A stretch of 64,000 bases of DNA from Flavobacteriales bacterium. GTDB taxonomy: Bacteria > Bacteroidota > Bacteroidia > Flavobacteriales_C > GCA-002722245. Under the pieces are notes generated by a model. The model saw nothing but the letters and a program-made list of their open reading frames with translations, was not told the origin of the DNA and did no database searches. Location: the NCBI GenBank assembly GCA_947444925.1, contig CANFBW010000009.1:1-64000 (forward strand), in the 5' to 3' direction. The position numbers and the translations under genes were made by a program. Shown here piece after piece: positions 56,582 through 64,000 of this stretch. Position 1 is the stretch's first letter, and each line of letters opens with the position of its first letter.

Positions 56582-57235
56582 ATGATTGTCCAAGACCTAC
56601 TAGATCTGCTTACAAATTTAAAGCCCACCATGGAGGCTTGGATCACCGAATACCAAACAACAACGTATTTCATATTGGCGTTGATCATTTTTTGCGAAAC
56701 AGGATTGATTGCCCTCCCCTTTTTACCAGGCGACTCATTACTTTTTACAGCCGGTTTACTTTGTAAAACATTAGGTGTATTGAATATTTGGATTCTTATT
56801 CCTTTGCTTTTTTTCGCTGCAATACTTGGCGACAACACAAATTATTTCGTAGGTAAATTTTTTGGAGAAAAGGTTTTTGAAAACAAATGGCTCAAAAAAA
56901 TAGTGAAACGAGAGTACTTAGACAAAACGCATCTCTTCTTTGAAAAGCACGGTGGCAAAACCATCATTATGGCGCGCTTTGTTCCAATCGTTCGCACCTT
57001 CGCTCCTTTCGCCGCAGGTATTGGCAAAATGAACTATGCAAAATACATTACTTTTTGTGTTGTTGGTGGATTGGCTTGGGTTAGTGGCTTGACGCTACTG
57101 GGCTACTTTCTTGCGGAAAACGAATTCATCAATGCCAATTACGAAAAGGTGATTTTAGGAATTGTACTGTTGTCAGTACTTCCTATCTTGATTTCATTTG
57201 TGAAAAGTAAATTCACAAAAGAAAAAGCACTGTAG
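56582..57235 (+). CDS. DedA-family membrane protein
   Basis: 217 residues, several membrane helices. Family motifs: FFCETGLIALPFLPGDSLLF-like FCETGLIALPFLPGDSLLFTAG, GDNTNYFVGKFFG, the FxRFxPxxRTFAP element (MARFVPIVRTFAPFAAGIGKM) and GGLAWVSGLTLLGY. DedA proteins flip or transport undecaprenyl phosphate or phospholipids and affect membrane homeostasis. 32 bases ahead of aroE, same strand. Confidence 0.94.
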   Translation: MIVQDLLDLLTNLKPTMEAWITEYQTTTYFILALIIFCETGLIALPFLPGDSLLFTAGLLCKTLGVLNIWILIPLLFFAAILGDNTNYFVGKFFGEKVFENKWLKKIVKREYLDKTHLFFEKHGGKTIIMARFVPIVRTFAPFAAGIGKMNYAKYITFCVVGGLAWVSGLTLLGYFLAENEFINANYEKVILGIVLLSVLPILISFVKSKFTKEKAL

Positions 57236-57267
57236 TCAATACTTACCTTCTTTAATAATTATGTCTT

Positions 57268-58038
57268 ATGGATTCAGCTAAAACGTACGGACTAATTGGC
57301 TTTCCGCTCTCACACTCTTTTTCGGCAGGTTATTTCAAAAAGAAATTTGAAAAGGAAGGCGTGTTGGATGTGCAATATTTAAATTTTGAGATTCCAAGCA
57401 TTAATGAGGTTCTGGAGGTCATCAAATCAAATCCAAGTTTAAAAGGAATCAATGTTACCATTCCTTATAAAGAACAGATTTTGCCCTTTCTTGACAAACT
57501 TGATGAAGCGGCAGAAGAAATTGGAGCGGTCAACACCATTAAGATCTTTCGTGATGGAGACAAAATTAGACTTAAAGGATACAACACCGATGTATATGGC
57601 TTCAAAGAAACATTGAAACCATTGTTAAAAAACTTTCACCTCAAAGCGTTAATACTGGGCACGGGTGGTGCTGCGAAAGCTGTGGAATATGTATTGAAAA
57701 ATATAGGACTCGAAGTTTTGTACATCTCTCGCAACCCTGAAAAAGAAAATGAACGTGCATATAGCGAAATTAATGAAACTGCTATTCGAAATTTTCCGGT
57801 TATTGTGAACTCTAGTCCAATTGGAATGTACCCAAACATCGATGCTTGCCCTGATATTCCCTACGAATTCATTGATGAAAACAATTTATTGTACGATTTG
57901 ATTTACAATCCTGCCGAAACTTTGTTTCTGCAAAAAGGCAGAGCGCAAGGTGCGTTAACGCAAAACGGATTGGCAATGCTGGAATTACAAGCTGAAAAAG
58001 CCTATGAAATCTGGACTTCTGATAACTATTCTTTTTAA
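57268..58038 (+). CDS. aroE: shikimate dehydrogenase
   Basis: 256 residues. Reduces 3-dehydroshikimate with NADPH in aromatic amino-acid synthesis. Seen: YGLIGFPLSHSFSAGYF, GINVTIPYKEQILPFLD (Lys of the active site), GAVNTI, GYNTDVYGF (Asp), NADP motif GTGGAAKAV and YNPAETLFL. Length at the short end of the family. Possibly co-transcribed with dedA. Confidence 0.95.
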   Translation: MDSAKTYGLIGFPLSHSFSAGYFKKKFEKEGVLDVQYLNFEIPSINEVLEVIKSNPSLKGINVTIPYKEQILPFLDKLDEAAEEIGAVNTIKIFRDGDKIRLKGYNTDVYGFKETLKPLLKNFHLKALILGTGGAAKAVEYVLKNIGLEVLYISRNPEKENERAYSEINETAIRNFPVIVNSSPIGMYPNIDACPDIPYEFIDENNLLYDLIYNPAETLFLQKGRAQGALTQNGLAMLELQAEKAYEIWTSDNYSF

Positions 58039-58109
58039 CGCCGCGCCAATCTAATTAACATTGCTTTTTTTTTTGCGTTGCAAAAGCAAATGACATGGCC
58101 AATTTACTC

Positions 58110-58514
58110 TTATATATATGACGCGATTTTCTCAATAAGATTTTGAGGTCCTTTGACTGGCTTTTTTAGCACGCTATCCACAAACACCAATGTTACAGAA
58201 GCTTCCACTAAAAGCTCCCCAAGCACGTTGTAAATCTCGGCTTCAAACACAAACTTTACTGCCGGCACTTGCCTAATGATTGTTTTTACTGTTAACAAGT
58301 CATCGTACAAAGCTGGTTTTTTATAGTTCACTGTTAGGTTGACCACCGGAAGTAAAAACCCTTGTTCCTCCAATTCTTTATAAGGAAAGCCAAGCTCCCG
58401 CAACGTTTCCACTCTCGCTACTTCAAGATACGATGCATAATTGCCGTAGTAAACAAATCCCATTTGATCTGTTTCTGAATAGCGCACTCTAATTTGATGT
58501 TCTTTAACCAACAT
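58110..58514 (-). CDS. acyl-CoA thioesterase, 4HBT (YbgC-like)
   Basis: 134 residues, hot-dog fold. RYSETDQMGFVYYGNYASYLEVAR contains the conserved Asp and YxxY/N pattern of the YbgC/4-hydroxybenzoyl-CoA thioesterase group, followed by NLTVNYKKPALYDDLLTVKT. Hydrolyses short acyl-CoA; YbgC is associated with the Tol-Pal system in other phyla, which is not next to it here. Confidence 0.92.
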   Translation of the reverse strand: MLVKEHQIRVRYSETDQMGFVYYGNYASYLEVARVETLRELGFPYKELEEQGFLLPVVNLTVNYKKPALYDDLLTVKTIIRQVPAVKFVFEAEIYNVLGELLVEASVTLVFVDSVLKKPVKGPQNLIEKIASYI

Positions 58515-58833
58515 TTAATTGTAAATTATATTCTGTGAATCGACTAAATTTCTCTATTAAATTTAAGTACTTGAAAAATAACAGTTAAGATATCATTTTT
58601 GACAGTATTTTTATCAATTCAAATTCCTTTTCAAAAAATAAAAAACATTTTATTTCCATTGTAAACACAAGGAAATCATGCACAAACAAATATTTCTAAA
58701 ATACAATAGGTAAAAGATTTTTTTATCAACTTTTTTTCGCAATATTTGTTCACCAATTCGGAATTGATTTCATCAAGACGCAGCACCGAATTAAGAAAGG
58801 ATTTTTTAGTAACTCGCAATCGGAATATTTTAA
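58515..58833. other. 319-base AT-rich region upstream of dnaA
   Basis: Very AT-rich, no gene (the 58676-58858 ORF is a shadow). It holds TTTTTTTATCAACTTTTTTT and other A/T tracts. No set of TTATCCACA boxes is visible, so an origin is not claimed, although dnaA regulatory DNA must lie here. Confidence 0.4.
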
Positions 58834-60264
58834 ATGGAGAAGCCACACGAAAAAGCATGGAAAGATTGTCTCGCTGTAATTAAAGATAACGTTAGTTTAC
58901 AAAGTTTTAAAACATGGTTCGAACCAATCGTTCCATTGAAACTCAAAAACAAAGTTCTCACTATTCAGGTACCAAGTCAGTTTTTTTACGAATGGTTAGA
59001 AGAGCACTACATTACCTTGCTCAAAAAAACCATTCAAAAAGAATTGGGCACAGGAGGAAGACTAGAGTACAGCATTATTATGGATAACGCGCAAAACAAC
59101 ACCAAGCCGTATTCCATTAAAATCCCAACATCGGATAAAAAGAACATCAAGAATCCAGCGCTATCAATGCCGCTCGATTTAAATCAAAGCACTATACGCA
59201 ATCCATTCATTATACCAGGGTTGAAAAAAGTAGTCGTAGATTCACAATTGAATCCAAACTATTCATTCGACAACTTTATTGAAGGAGATTGCAATCGCTT
59301 GGCGCGCTCAGCAGGTTTTGCTGTAGCCAACAAACCTGGCGGTACAGCTTTCAACCCTCTCCTCGTTTATGGAGATGTTGGTTTAGGTAAAACACACTTG
59401 GCCAATGCCATTGGTATCGAAATTAAAAAGAACTATCCGAACAAAACCGTTTTGTATGTTTCTTCTGAAAAATTCACACATCAGTTCATCGATGCTGTTA
59501 GAAGCAATGCACAAAACGACTTCGTTCATTTTTATCAAATGATTGATGTTCTTATCATTGACGATGTACAATTCTTTGCTGGTAAAGAAAAAACACAAGA
59601 CGTGTTTTTCCATATCTTCAATCACTTGCACCAAAATGGAAAACAATTGGTCTTGACATCTGACAAGCCGCCGGTTGAATTACAAGGAATGGAGCAACGT
59701 TTGTTGTCACGCTTCAAATGGGGTCTTTCTGCCGACTTGCAATCACCCGACCTTGAAACAAGAATCGCTGTATTGAACAAAAAAATGTATGCCGACGGCA
59801 TCGAACTTCCTAAAGAAGTTGTTGAATACCTTGCGTACAGCATTACATCAAACATTAGAGAATTGGAAGGCGCATTGATTTCATTAATCGCACAATCATC
59901 TCTAAACAAAAAAGCCATCACGCTTGACCTTGCCAAACAAATGATTGACAAGTTCGTGAAAAATACGGCCCGCGAAGTATCTATCGACTATATTCAAAAA
60001 GTAGTCTGCGATTATTTCAGCTTACCTCTGGATTTAATGAAGTCAAAAACAAGAAAAAGAGAAGTAGTACAGGCGCGTCAAATTGCAATGTATTTCTCTA
60101 AAAGCTTAACCAAGTCTTCATTGGCAACAATAGGTATGCATTGTGGAGGTAAAGACCACGCAACTGTATTGCACGCTTGCAGAACGGTAAATAACTTAAT
60201 GGAAACTGACAAGCGATTTAAAGTGTATGTAGCTGACATTGAAAAGAAAATAAATTTAAGCTAA
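58834..60264 (+). CDS. dnaA: chromosomal replication initiator protein DnaA
   Basis: 476 residues. Domain I ~1-85 (WKDCLAVIKDNVSLQSFKTWFEPIVPL), a low-conservation linker, AAA+ domain III with Walker A YGDVGLGKTHLANAIG and Walker B LIIDDVQFFAGKEKTQDVFFHIFNHLHQNGKQ, arginine-finger area LLSRFKWGL, and domain IV with the DNA-binding signature GGKDHATVLHACRTV. Binds DnaA boxes and unwinds oriC. dnaN, rpmH or gyrB are not adjacent, which is common in Bacteroidota, so this locus by itself does not mark the origin. Confidence 0.98.
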   Translation: MEKPHEKAWKDCLAVIKDNVSLQSFKTWFEPIVPLKLKNKVLTIQVPSQFFYEWLEEHYITLLKKTIQKELGTGGRLEYSIIMDNAQNNTKPYSIKIPTSDKKNIKNPALSMPLDLNQSTIRNPFIIPGLKKVVVDSQLNPNYSFDNFIEGDCNRLARSAGFAVANKPGGTAFNPLLVYGDVGLGKTHLANAIGIEIKKNYPNKTVLYVSSEKFTHQFIDAVRSNAQNDFVHFYQMIDVLIIDDVQFFAGKEKTQDVFFHIFNHLHQNGKQLVLTSDKPPVELQGMEQRLLSRFKWGLSADLQSPDLETRIAVLNKKMYADGIELPKEVVEYLAYSITSNIRELEGALISLIAQSSLNKKAITLDLAKQMIDKFVKNTAREVSIDYIQKVVCDYFSLPLDLMKSKTRKREVVQARQIAMYFSKSLTKSSLATIGMHCGGKDHATVLHACRTVNNLMETDKRFKVYVADIEKKINLS

Positions 60265-60283
60265 GCGCTTATATTAAAACAAG

Positions 60284-60318
60284 AAAAAGTCCAGCATCAT
60301 TGTTGGACTTTTTTTTAT
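60284..60318 (+). terminator. terminator of dnaA
   Basis: AAAAAGTCCA, 10-base loop, TGGACTTTTTTTT, 20 bases after the dnaA stop. Confidence 0.85.
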
Positions 60319-60357
60319 TCAATACCTTCCTTCTATATTGTATTCAAATAACAGTCT

Positions 60358-60708
60358 ATGTACGTCGATGAACTTCGCGATTATTGTTTGGCAAAACCTT
60401 TCGTTGAGGAAACAACTCCTTTTGGACCAGACAATTTAGTGTTTAAAGTACATGGTAAGGTATTTCTGATTTGCAACATCTACTCCACCCCGCTCGAATT
60501 CAACGTTAAATGTGAGCCTGAAAAAGCCATTGAACTGCGCGAAACTTATTCTAGCGTTCAACCCGGCTATCACATGAACAAAAAACACTGGAACACTATA
60601 AGCTGTGACGGATCGGCTAATGACGCTACAATCCAACAGTGGATTGACCATTCTTATGATTTGGTTTTCGAAAGTCTTCCGCGAAAAACAAAAGAAATTG
60701 TACTTTAG
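60358..60708 (+). CDS. MmcQ/YjbR family protein
   Basis: 116 residues. YCLAKPFVEETTPFGPDNLVFKVHGKVFLI, NVKCEPEKAIELRETY, VQPGYHMNKKHWNTISC are the family's hallmarks; a CyaY/frataxin-like-fold DNA-binding-type protein of unknown role. Starts after the dnaA terminator, ends 120 bases before the first GH9 gene. Confidence 0.92.
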   Translation: MYVDELRDYCLAKPFVEETTPFGPDNLVFKVHGKVFLICNIYSTPLEFNVKCEPEKAIELRETYSSVQPGYHMNKKHWNTISCDGSANDATIQQWIDHSYDLVFESLPRKTKEIVL

Positions 60709-60713
60709 TCCTT

Positions 60714-60738
60714 TGGACAAAAATGCTATCATACAGGA
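60714..60738 (+). promoter_or_regulatory. 25-nt element upstream of the first GH9, shared with the second
   Basis: Starts TGGACAAAAATGC and ends ACAGGA; 21 of 25 bases match 62874-62898. It lies 90 bases before the GH9 ATG at 60829, the same distance as its twin (100). Inferred regulatory site or conserved leader element. Confidence 0.45.
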
Positions 60739-60828
60739 CTACCTTAATAAGCATCAGCTGCTTAATCATCTATCTTAGTGATAACCAAAATTGCGAATGA
60801 TCAGTTTAACTATGTAAACAAATCCTTT

Positions 60829-62598
60829 ATGAGAATAAGACAAGCTCTTTCTATACTTATTATAGTACTTGCACTTTCAAGCAAAGCATTGGTATCACAA
60901 TACTTTTCCAGTGCCAACTACAAAAAAGCATTGTGGATGACTACCCGATACTACGGAGGTCAGAGATCAGGAAGCAATAACTGGCTAGTGTACAACTACC
61001 TACCCGCTGGAGTAGCTTCTAAATATAAAGGAAAATGTTTTATTGATGACAATGATGCCGGATACGACCTGTCTGGCGGATGGCATGATGCGGGCGACCA
61101 TGTGAAATTCGGGCAAACACAATTTTATTCGGCATACATGTTATTAAAAGGCTTTGCTGAATTCCCTACTGGATACGATGATAGGTACTCTGCTGCCTAT
61201 ACCAATTATGGCAAAACCGGAAAATGGAGTTGGGAAGAAAATGCTCATGACCCTAATGGCATTCCTGACTTATTAGACGAAGTAAAGCACGCTACCGACT
61301 TCTTTATCAAATGTGCTAAAAATTCTTATACATTTTATTACCAAATAGGACAAGGCGCTCCCGACCACACAAAGTGGGTTACAGCTGTTTACATGCAAAC
61401 ACTTCCTAAAGCAGAAGGCGGACAACTTAGAACAACATACAAAAATCCGAACGATGCCTCCATGGCTTCTTTCTGCGGTGCTTCATTGGCATTAATGTCA
61501 AGATTGTATGCTAAATACGATTCTGCATACGCCTCCTTATGTTTGACGCATGCAAACTACGCATACGCCTACGCAAAAGCTCACCCTGGTACTGTTGGTT
61601 CGGGCGACTGTTGTTTTTATGGAGCCAATGGAAATTGGAAAGACGATTACGCTTCCATGTGCGCTGAATTGTATTGGACTACAAAAACTGAAAGCTATAA
61701 AACTGAAGCTTTAAGCTTCTCCGTTCAAGATGCTTGGAATGGTGATATTCACGGAAGCAATTATATTGACTATTCAAACAACGGCGACATAGCTTTGTAC
61801 AACCTTGCTTTACTAGGAAAACCCAATGCACAATATGCTTTAGGAGATGTGATTTCTAAAATCTATTTCGCAAACGTTGGAAGCGACGGACAATATTCAG
61901 GAGGAAATTTAGTTTGGGGACCACTTAGATACAATGCAAATTCTGCATTTTCAGTGGCATTGTGGCAAAAACTAAATGGCAGCGATGGAACTGTTCACAA
62001 ATACATCTACGACAACATTGATTATATTTTGGGAAAGAACAGTTCAAATCTGTCTTTTGTTGTTGGTTTCGGTGCAAATTGCGCAAAACACCCTCACCAC
62101 AGAACAGTTTATTTGAATGACAGCGATCCAACCGGAACAGACCTGCAGAATCTAAGTATTCCTGCAAAAAATGCTCAATTCGGTTTAATGGTAGGTGGAT
62201 CACGCATTCCAAGTCAATACAAAGACTTTGCAAATGAGTATCAATATACCGAAGGCGGTGTTGATTACAACGCTTGTTTAGTTGGCGTTTTAGGTTACAT
62301 TAATTCCAAACTTGCCCCAGTGGACACAAGCAAATTTAAAGGATTAGGAATTTACGACCTTAACCGCCCTTCAATTTCTGCCTCAGCTTACCCCAATCCT
62401 TCTGCTTCTTCATTCACTATTCAATCATCGGTTCCCGCAAACGTGAAAGTATTCGACAACATAGGAAGCATGGTGGCTGAATTTGAATTACTGGACCATA
62501 AAAATTTTGGAAGTGAATTTGCCTCAGGAATTTATCATGTGATTTTATGTGATAAAAACAATGTTGTCATCGATAACATGAATGTGATCAAGCAATAA
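60829..62598 (+). CDS. GH9 endoglucanase with T9SS sorting domain (first copy)
   Basis: About 589 residues from ATG 60829 (MRIRQALSILIIVLALSSKA, a signal peptide); the GTG at 60778 gives an unlikely leader. Catalytic domain ~30-510: LWMTTRYYGGQRSG, the catalytic-Asp motif GGWHDAGDHVKFGQT, PNGIPDLLDEVKHATDFF, CAKHPHHR (histidine/arginine substrate site) and YTEGGVDYNACLVG with the acid Glu. A T9SS type A domain closes the protein (AYPNPSASSFTIQ to the end), so it goes to the surface. GH9 enzymes cut internal beta-1,4-glucan bonds. No CBM seen. Confidence 0.95.
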   Translation: MRIRQALSILIIVLALSSKALVSQYFSSANYKKALWMTTRYYGGQRSGSNNWLVYNYLPAGVASKYKGKCFIDDNDAGYDLSGGWHDAGDHVKFGQTQFYSAYMLLKGFAEFPTGYDDRYSAAYTNYGKTGKWSWEENAHDPNGIPDLLDEVKHATDFFIKCAKNSYTFYYQIGQGAPDHTKWVTAVYMQTLPKAEGGQLRTTYKNPNDASMASFCGASLALMSRLYAKYDSAYASLCLTHANYAYAYAKAHPGTVGSGDCCFYGANGNWKDDYASMCAELYWTTKTESYKTEALSFSVQDAWNGDIHGSNYIDYSNNGDIALYNLALLGKPNAQYALGDVISKIYFANVGSDGQYSGGNLVWGPLRYNANSAFSVALWQKLNGSDGTVHKYIYDNIDYILGKNSSNLSFVVGFGANCAKHPHHRTVYLNDSDPTGTDLQNLSIPAKNAQFGLMVGGSRIPSQYKDFANEYQYTEGGVDYNACLVGVLGYINSKLAPVDTSKFKGLGIYDLNRPSISASAYPNPSASSFTIQSSVPANVKVFDNIGSMVAEFELLDHKNFGSEFASGIYHVILCDKNNVVIDNMNVIKQ

Positions 62599-62998
62599 AT
62601 TCAAGCGATTGTCCGCAATTACATTGTAATTTATTTGATATCGATAGATCTTTCGACACACCTTAGGAATGCTCCATCTGTCAAGAAACTATTTTAGTAA
62701 ATAGTAGCTCTGTATTCCTAATGCAGCAAGAAGGATCTTAGGTTCTTATCGCACTTTCAATCTCAGACCATCGTTAATTTAACCTTTCCGTAGTTTTGCA
62801 ACCCTAAAGAAGTAATAATCGTATTATTACATCAATAAGTAGTGCTATTCGAAAGTCAATAAAATTGGACTTCTGGACAGAATTGCTATTTTACAGGATG
62901 GATTTACAATCAATGAATTTTACAATGCTTGCGTCTGTTTCCTATATTGGTTATACCCCAATTAGTAGTTCTTAAACCCAACTAACAACACAACCGTA
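62599..62998. other. 400-base gap between the two GH9 genes
   Basis: No gene or strong terminator. TAGTTTTG at 62791-62798 fits the -7 consensus about 200 bases before the second GH9, and the shared 25-nt element is at 62874-62898. Confidence 0.5.
62874..62898 (+). promoter_or_regulatory. 25-nt element upstream of the second GH9
   Basis: Starts TGGACAGAATTGC and ends ACAGGA; 21/25 identical to 60714-60738 with the four differences all in A/T-rich positions except one A/G change. 100 bases before the ATG at 62999. Confidence 0.45.
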
Positions 62999-64000
62999 AT
63001 GAAAAAAAAACTCAACCTCGCATTGATTGTCGCATTTGCATTACTATACTCTAGTGCTTCACTATGGTCGCAAGGCTTCACTGGAGCAGAGTATAAAAAA
63101 GCTCTGTGGCTCACTACCCGTTATTATGGCGGACAAAGATCAGGAAGTAACAACTGGTTACTTTACAATCACCTTCCTTCTGGACTTAATGCTGCCTACA
63201 CAGGCAAATCGTTTATGGCAGACAACGATGCAGGCTATGACCTTTCTGGTGGTTGGCACGACTGCGGTGACCACGTGAAATTTGGTCAAACACAATTCTA
63301 CTCTGCCTATATGCTGCTTAAAGGTTACTTCGAATTTCCTACCGGCTATGACGATCTATACTCTGCAAATTACGCTGGATACACTAGTTCTGGAAAATAC
63401 ACCTACGAAGAAACGGGGCACGACCCAAATGGAATACCTGATATATTAGACGAAGTAAAACACGCCACAGATTTTTTTATTAAGTGTGCAAAAGATGCGA
63501 GTACTTTTTACTTTCAAGTAGGTATTGGTAGCGCCGACCACGCCGAATGGGTGACTTCTGTGAAGATGCAAACACTCGCCAGCGGTTCGGGTGGCGATGT
63601 TCGTACTACATATAAAAACCCCGCTGACGCATCTATGCCTTCATTTTGTGGTGCAGCATTGGCGTTGATGTCTCGGGTTTACAGAAAATTTGATCCTGTG
63701 TATGCCGACCTTTGTTTGACCCATGCTGTATATGCATACACTTACGCAAAGGCTCATCCAGGTGTCGTTGGTTCTTCAGGAGGCAGTGAATATGGCGCCA
63801 ACGACAATTGGAAAGACGACTATTCATGCTTGTGCGCCGAATTGTACTGGGCAACAGGAACTACTTCTTACAAAACAGAAGCCATGAACTTCACAATGGC
63901 CGATTCTCCAGGCTCAGGTGGTGAGATCTATGGCAAAAACTACGGTTTTGATTACACCAATAATGGTGATATCGCCATTTACAATTTAGCGCTTTTGGGA
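62999..64000 (+). CDS. GH9 endoglucanase, second copy, 3' end outside window
   Basis: Not in the ORF track, which listed an overlapping false frame (63027-63278). ATG 62999 opens a frame without stop to the window end (334 codons). Signal peptide (NLALIVAFALLYSSASLWSQ), then LWLTTRYYGGQRSGSNNWLLYNHLPSG, GGWHDCGDHVKFGQTQFYSAYMLL (first copy: DAGDH), PNGIPDILDEVKHATDFF and DYTNNGDIAIYNLALLG. Very similar to the first GH9 throughout, so a tandem duplicate; the catalytic Glu and any T9SS domain lie beyond the window. Confidence 0.93.
   Translation, partial: MKKKLNLALIVAFALLYSSASLWSQGFTGAEYKKALWLTTRYYGGQRSGSNNWLLYNHLPSGLNAAYTGKSFMADNDAGYDLSGGWHDCGDHVKFGQTQFYSAYMLLKGYFEFPTGYDDLYSANYAGYTSSGKYTYEETGHDPNGIPDILDEVKHATDFFIKCAKDASTFYFQVGIGSADHAEWVTSVKMQTLASGSGGDVRTTYKNPADASMPSFCGAALALMSRVYRKFDPVYADLCLTHAVYAYTYAKAHPGVVGSSGGSEYGANDNWKDDYSCLCAELYWATGTTSYKTEAMNFTMADSPGSGGEIYGKNYGFDYTNNGDIAIYNLALLG

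Noticed and set aside
58515-58833. oriC assignment
   Set aside because: TTATCAACT differs from TTATCCACA at two positions and no cluster of boxes exists; dnaA alone is not enough.
63027-63278. 83-residue ORF listed near the window end
   Set aside because: It is a +1 frame inside the second GH9 gene, which reads in the frame of 62999.

Overview
The window is from a Bacteroidota genome. The evidence is type IX secretion (T9SS) C-terminal sorting domains on several secreted proteins, many SusD-free lipoproteins with SPII lipoboxes, a FecA-like TonB-dependent receptor, Bacteroidota-restricted families (DUF4476, DUF4494, DUF4421, DUF4856, MbnP, choice-of-anchor V), scarce Shine-Dalgarno sequences and several TAnnTTTG promoter boxes. 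One GH8 and two tandem GH9 endoglucanase-type genes, all secreted, suggest a cellulose- or beta-glucan-degrading member (Cytophagia/Chitinophagia-like). The species cannot be named from the sequence alone.

Layout. 1-7.1 kb: 3' part of an aldose-epimerase-like gene, trxB, a repeat-rich intergenic patch, two paralogous lipoproteins and an AddA/RecB-type helicase-nuclease. 7.2-12.7 kb: a predicted metallopeptidase and the leucine operon leuA-leuC-leuD, then a terminator, then leuB with its own promoter box. 12.9-15.9 kb: a conserved helical protein, a DUF4476 protein and a 600-base gap that holds a probable gene remnant. 15.9-21.9 kb: a tightly coupled operon DUF4856 lipoprotein - imelysin - HTTM membrane protein - TonB-dependent receptor, most likely for iron uptake. 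22.2-29.2 kb (minus strand): a copper-type locus with three MbnP paralogues, one MauG/MbnH-like di-heme enzyme, two proteins with CX4CH motifs (one T9SS-secreted), a Met/His-rich outer-membrane protein and two small Cys/His proteins. 29.1-30.4 kb: a scar made of a truncated metal-binding-domain gene, a DUF2971 fragment, a recombinase lacking its catalytic domain, and tRNA-Ser(GCU).

30.6-37.6 kb: a lipoprotein, a TPR/SpoIIE-type phosphatase sensor followed by a TPR protein and a Wzz-topology membrane protein, and a GHL10 hydrolase. 38-41.7 kb: a 1179-residue multidomain GH8. 41.7-49.3 kb: phospholipase C/S1-P1-like protein, gcvT, a glycosyltransferase, a CapD-type sugar dehydratase, metX and rocD. 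49.3-53.2 kb (minus): a six-gene operon DUF4494 - rhomboid - GmhB-like phosphatase - class IV aminotransferase - DUF4421 - YdeI-like. 53.3-60.7 kb: a dihydroorotase homologue whose metal ligands are gone, a TPR protein, rhodanese, DedA, aroE, a YbgC-like thioesterase, dnaA and a YjbR-like protein. 60.8-64 kb: two tandem GH9 genes; the second runs off the window end and was missed by the ORF track.

The most interesting parts are the expanded MbnP/MbnH copper locus with its interrupted neighbour, the pseudo-dihydroorotase, and a conserved element at the same distance upstream of both GH9 genes. All assignments come from reading motifs by eye; no database search was run.
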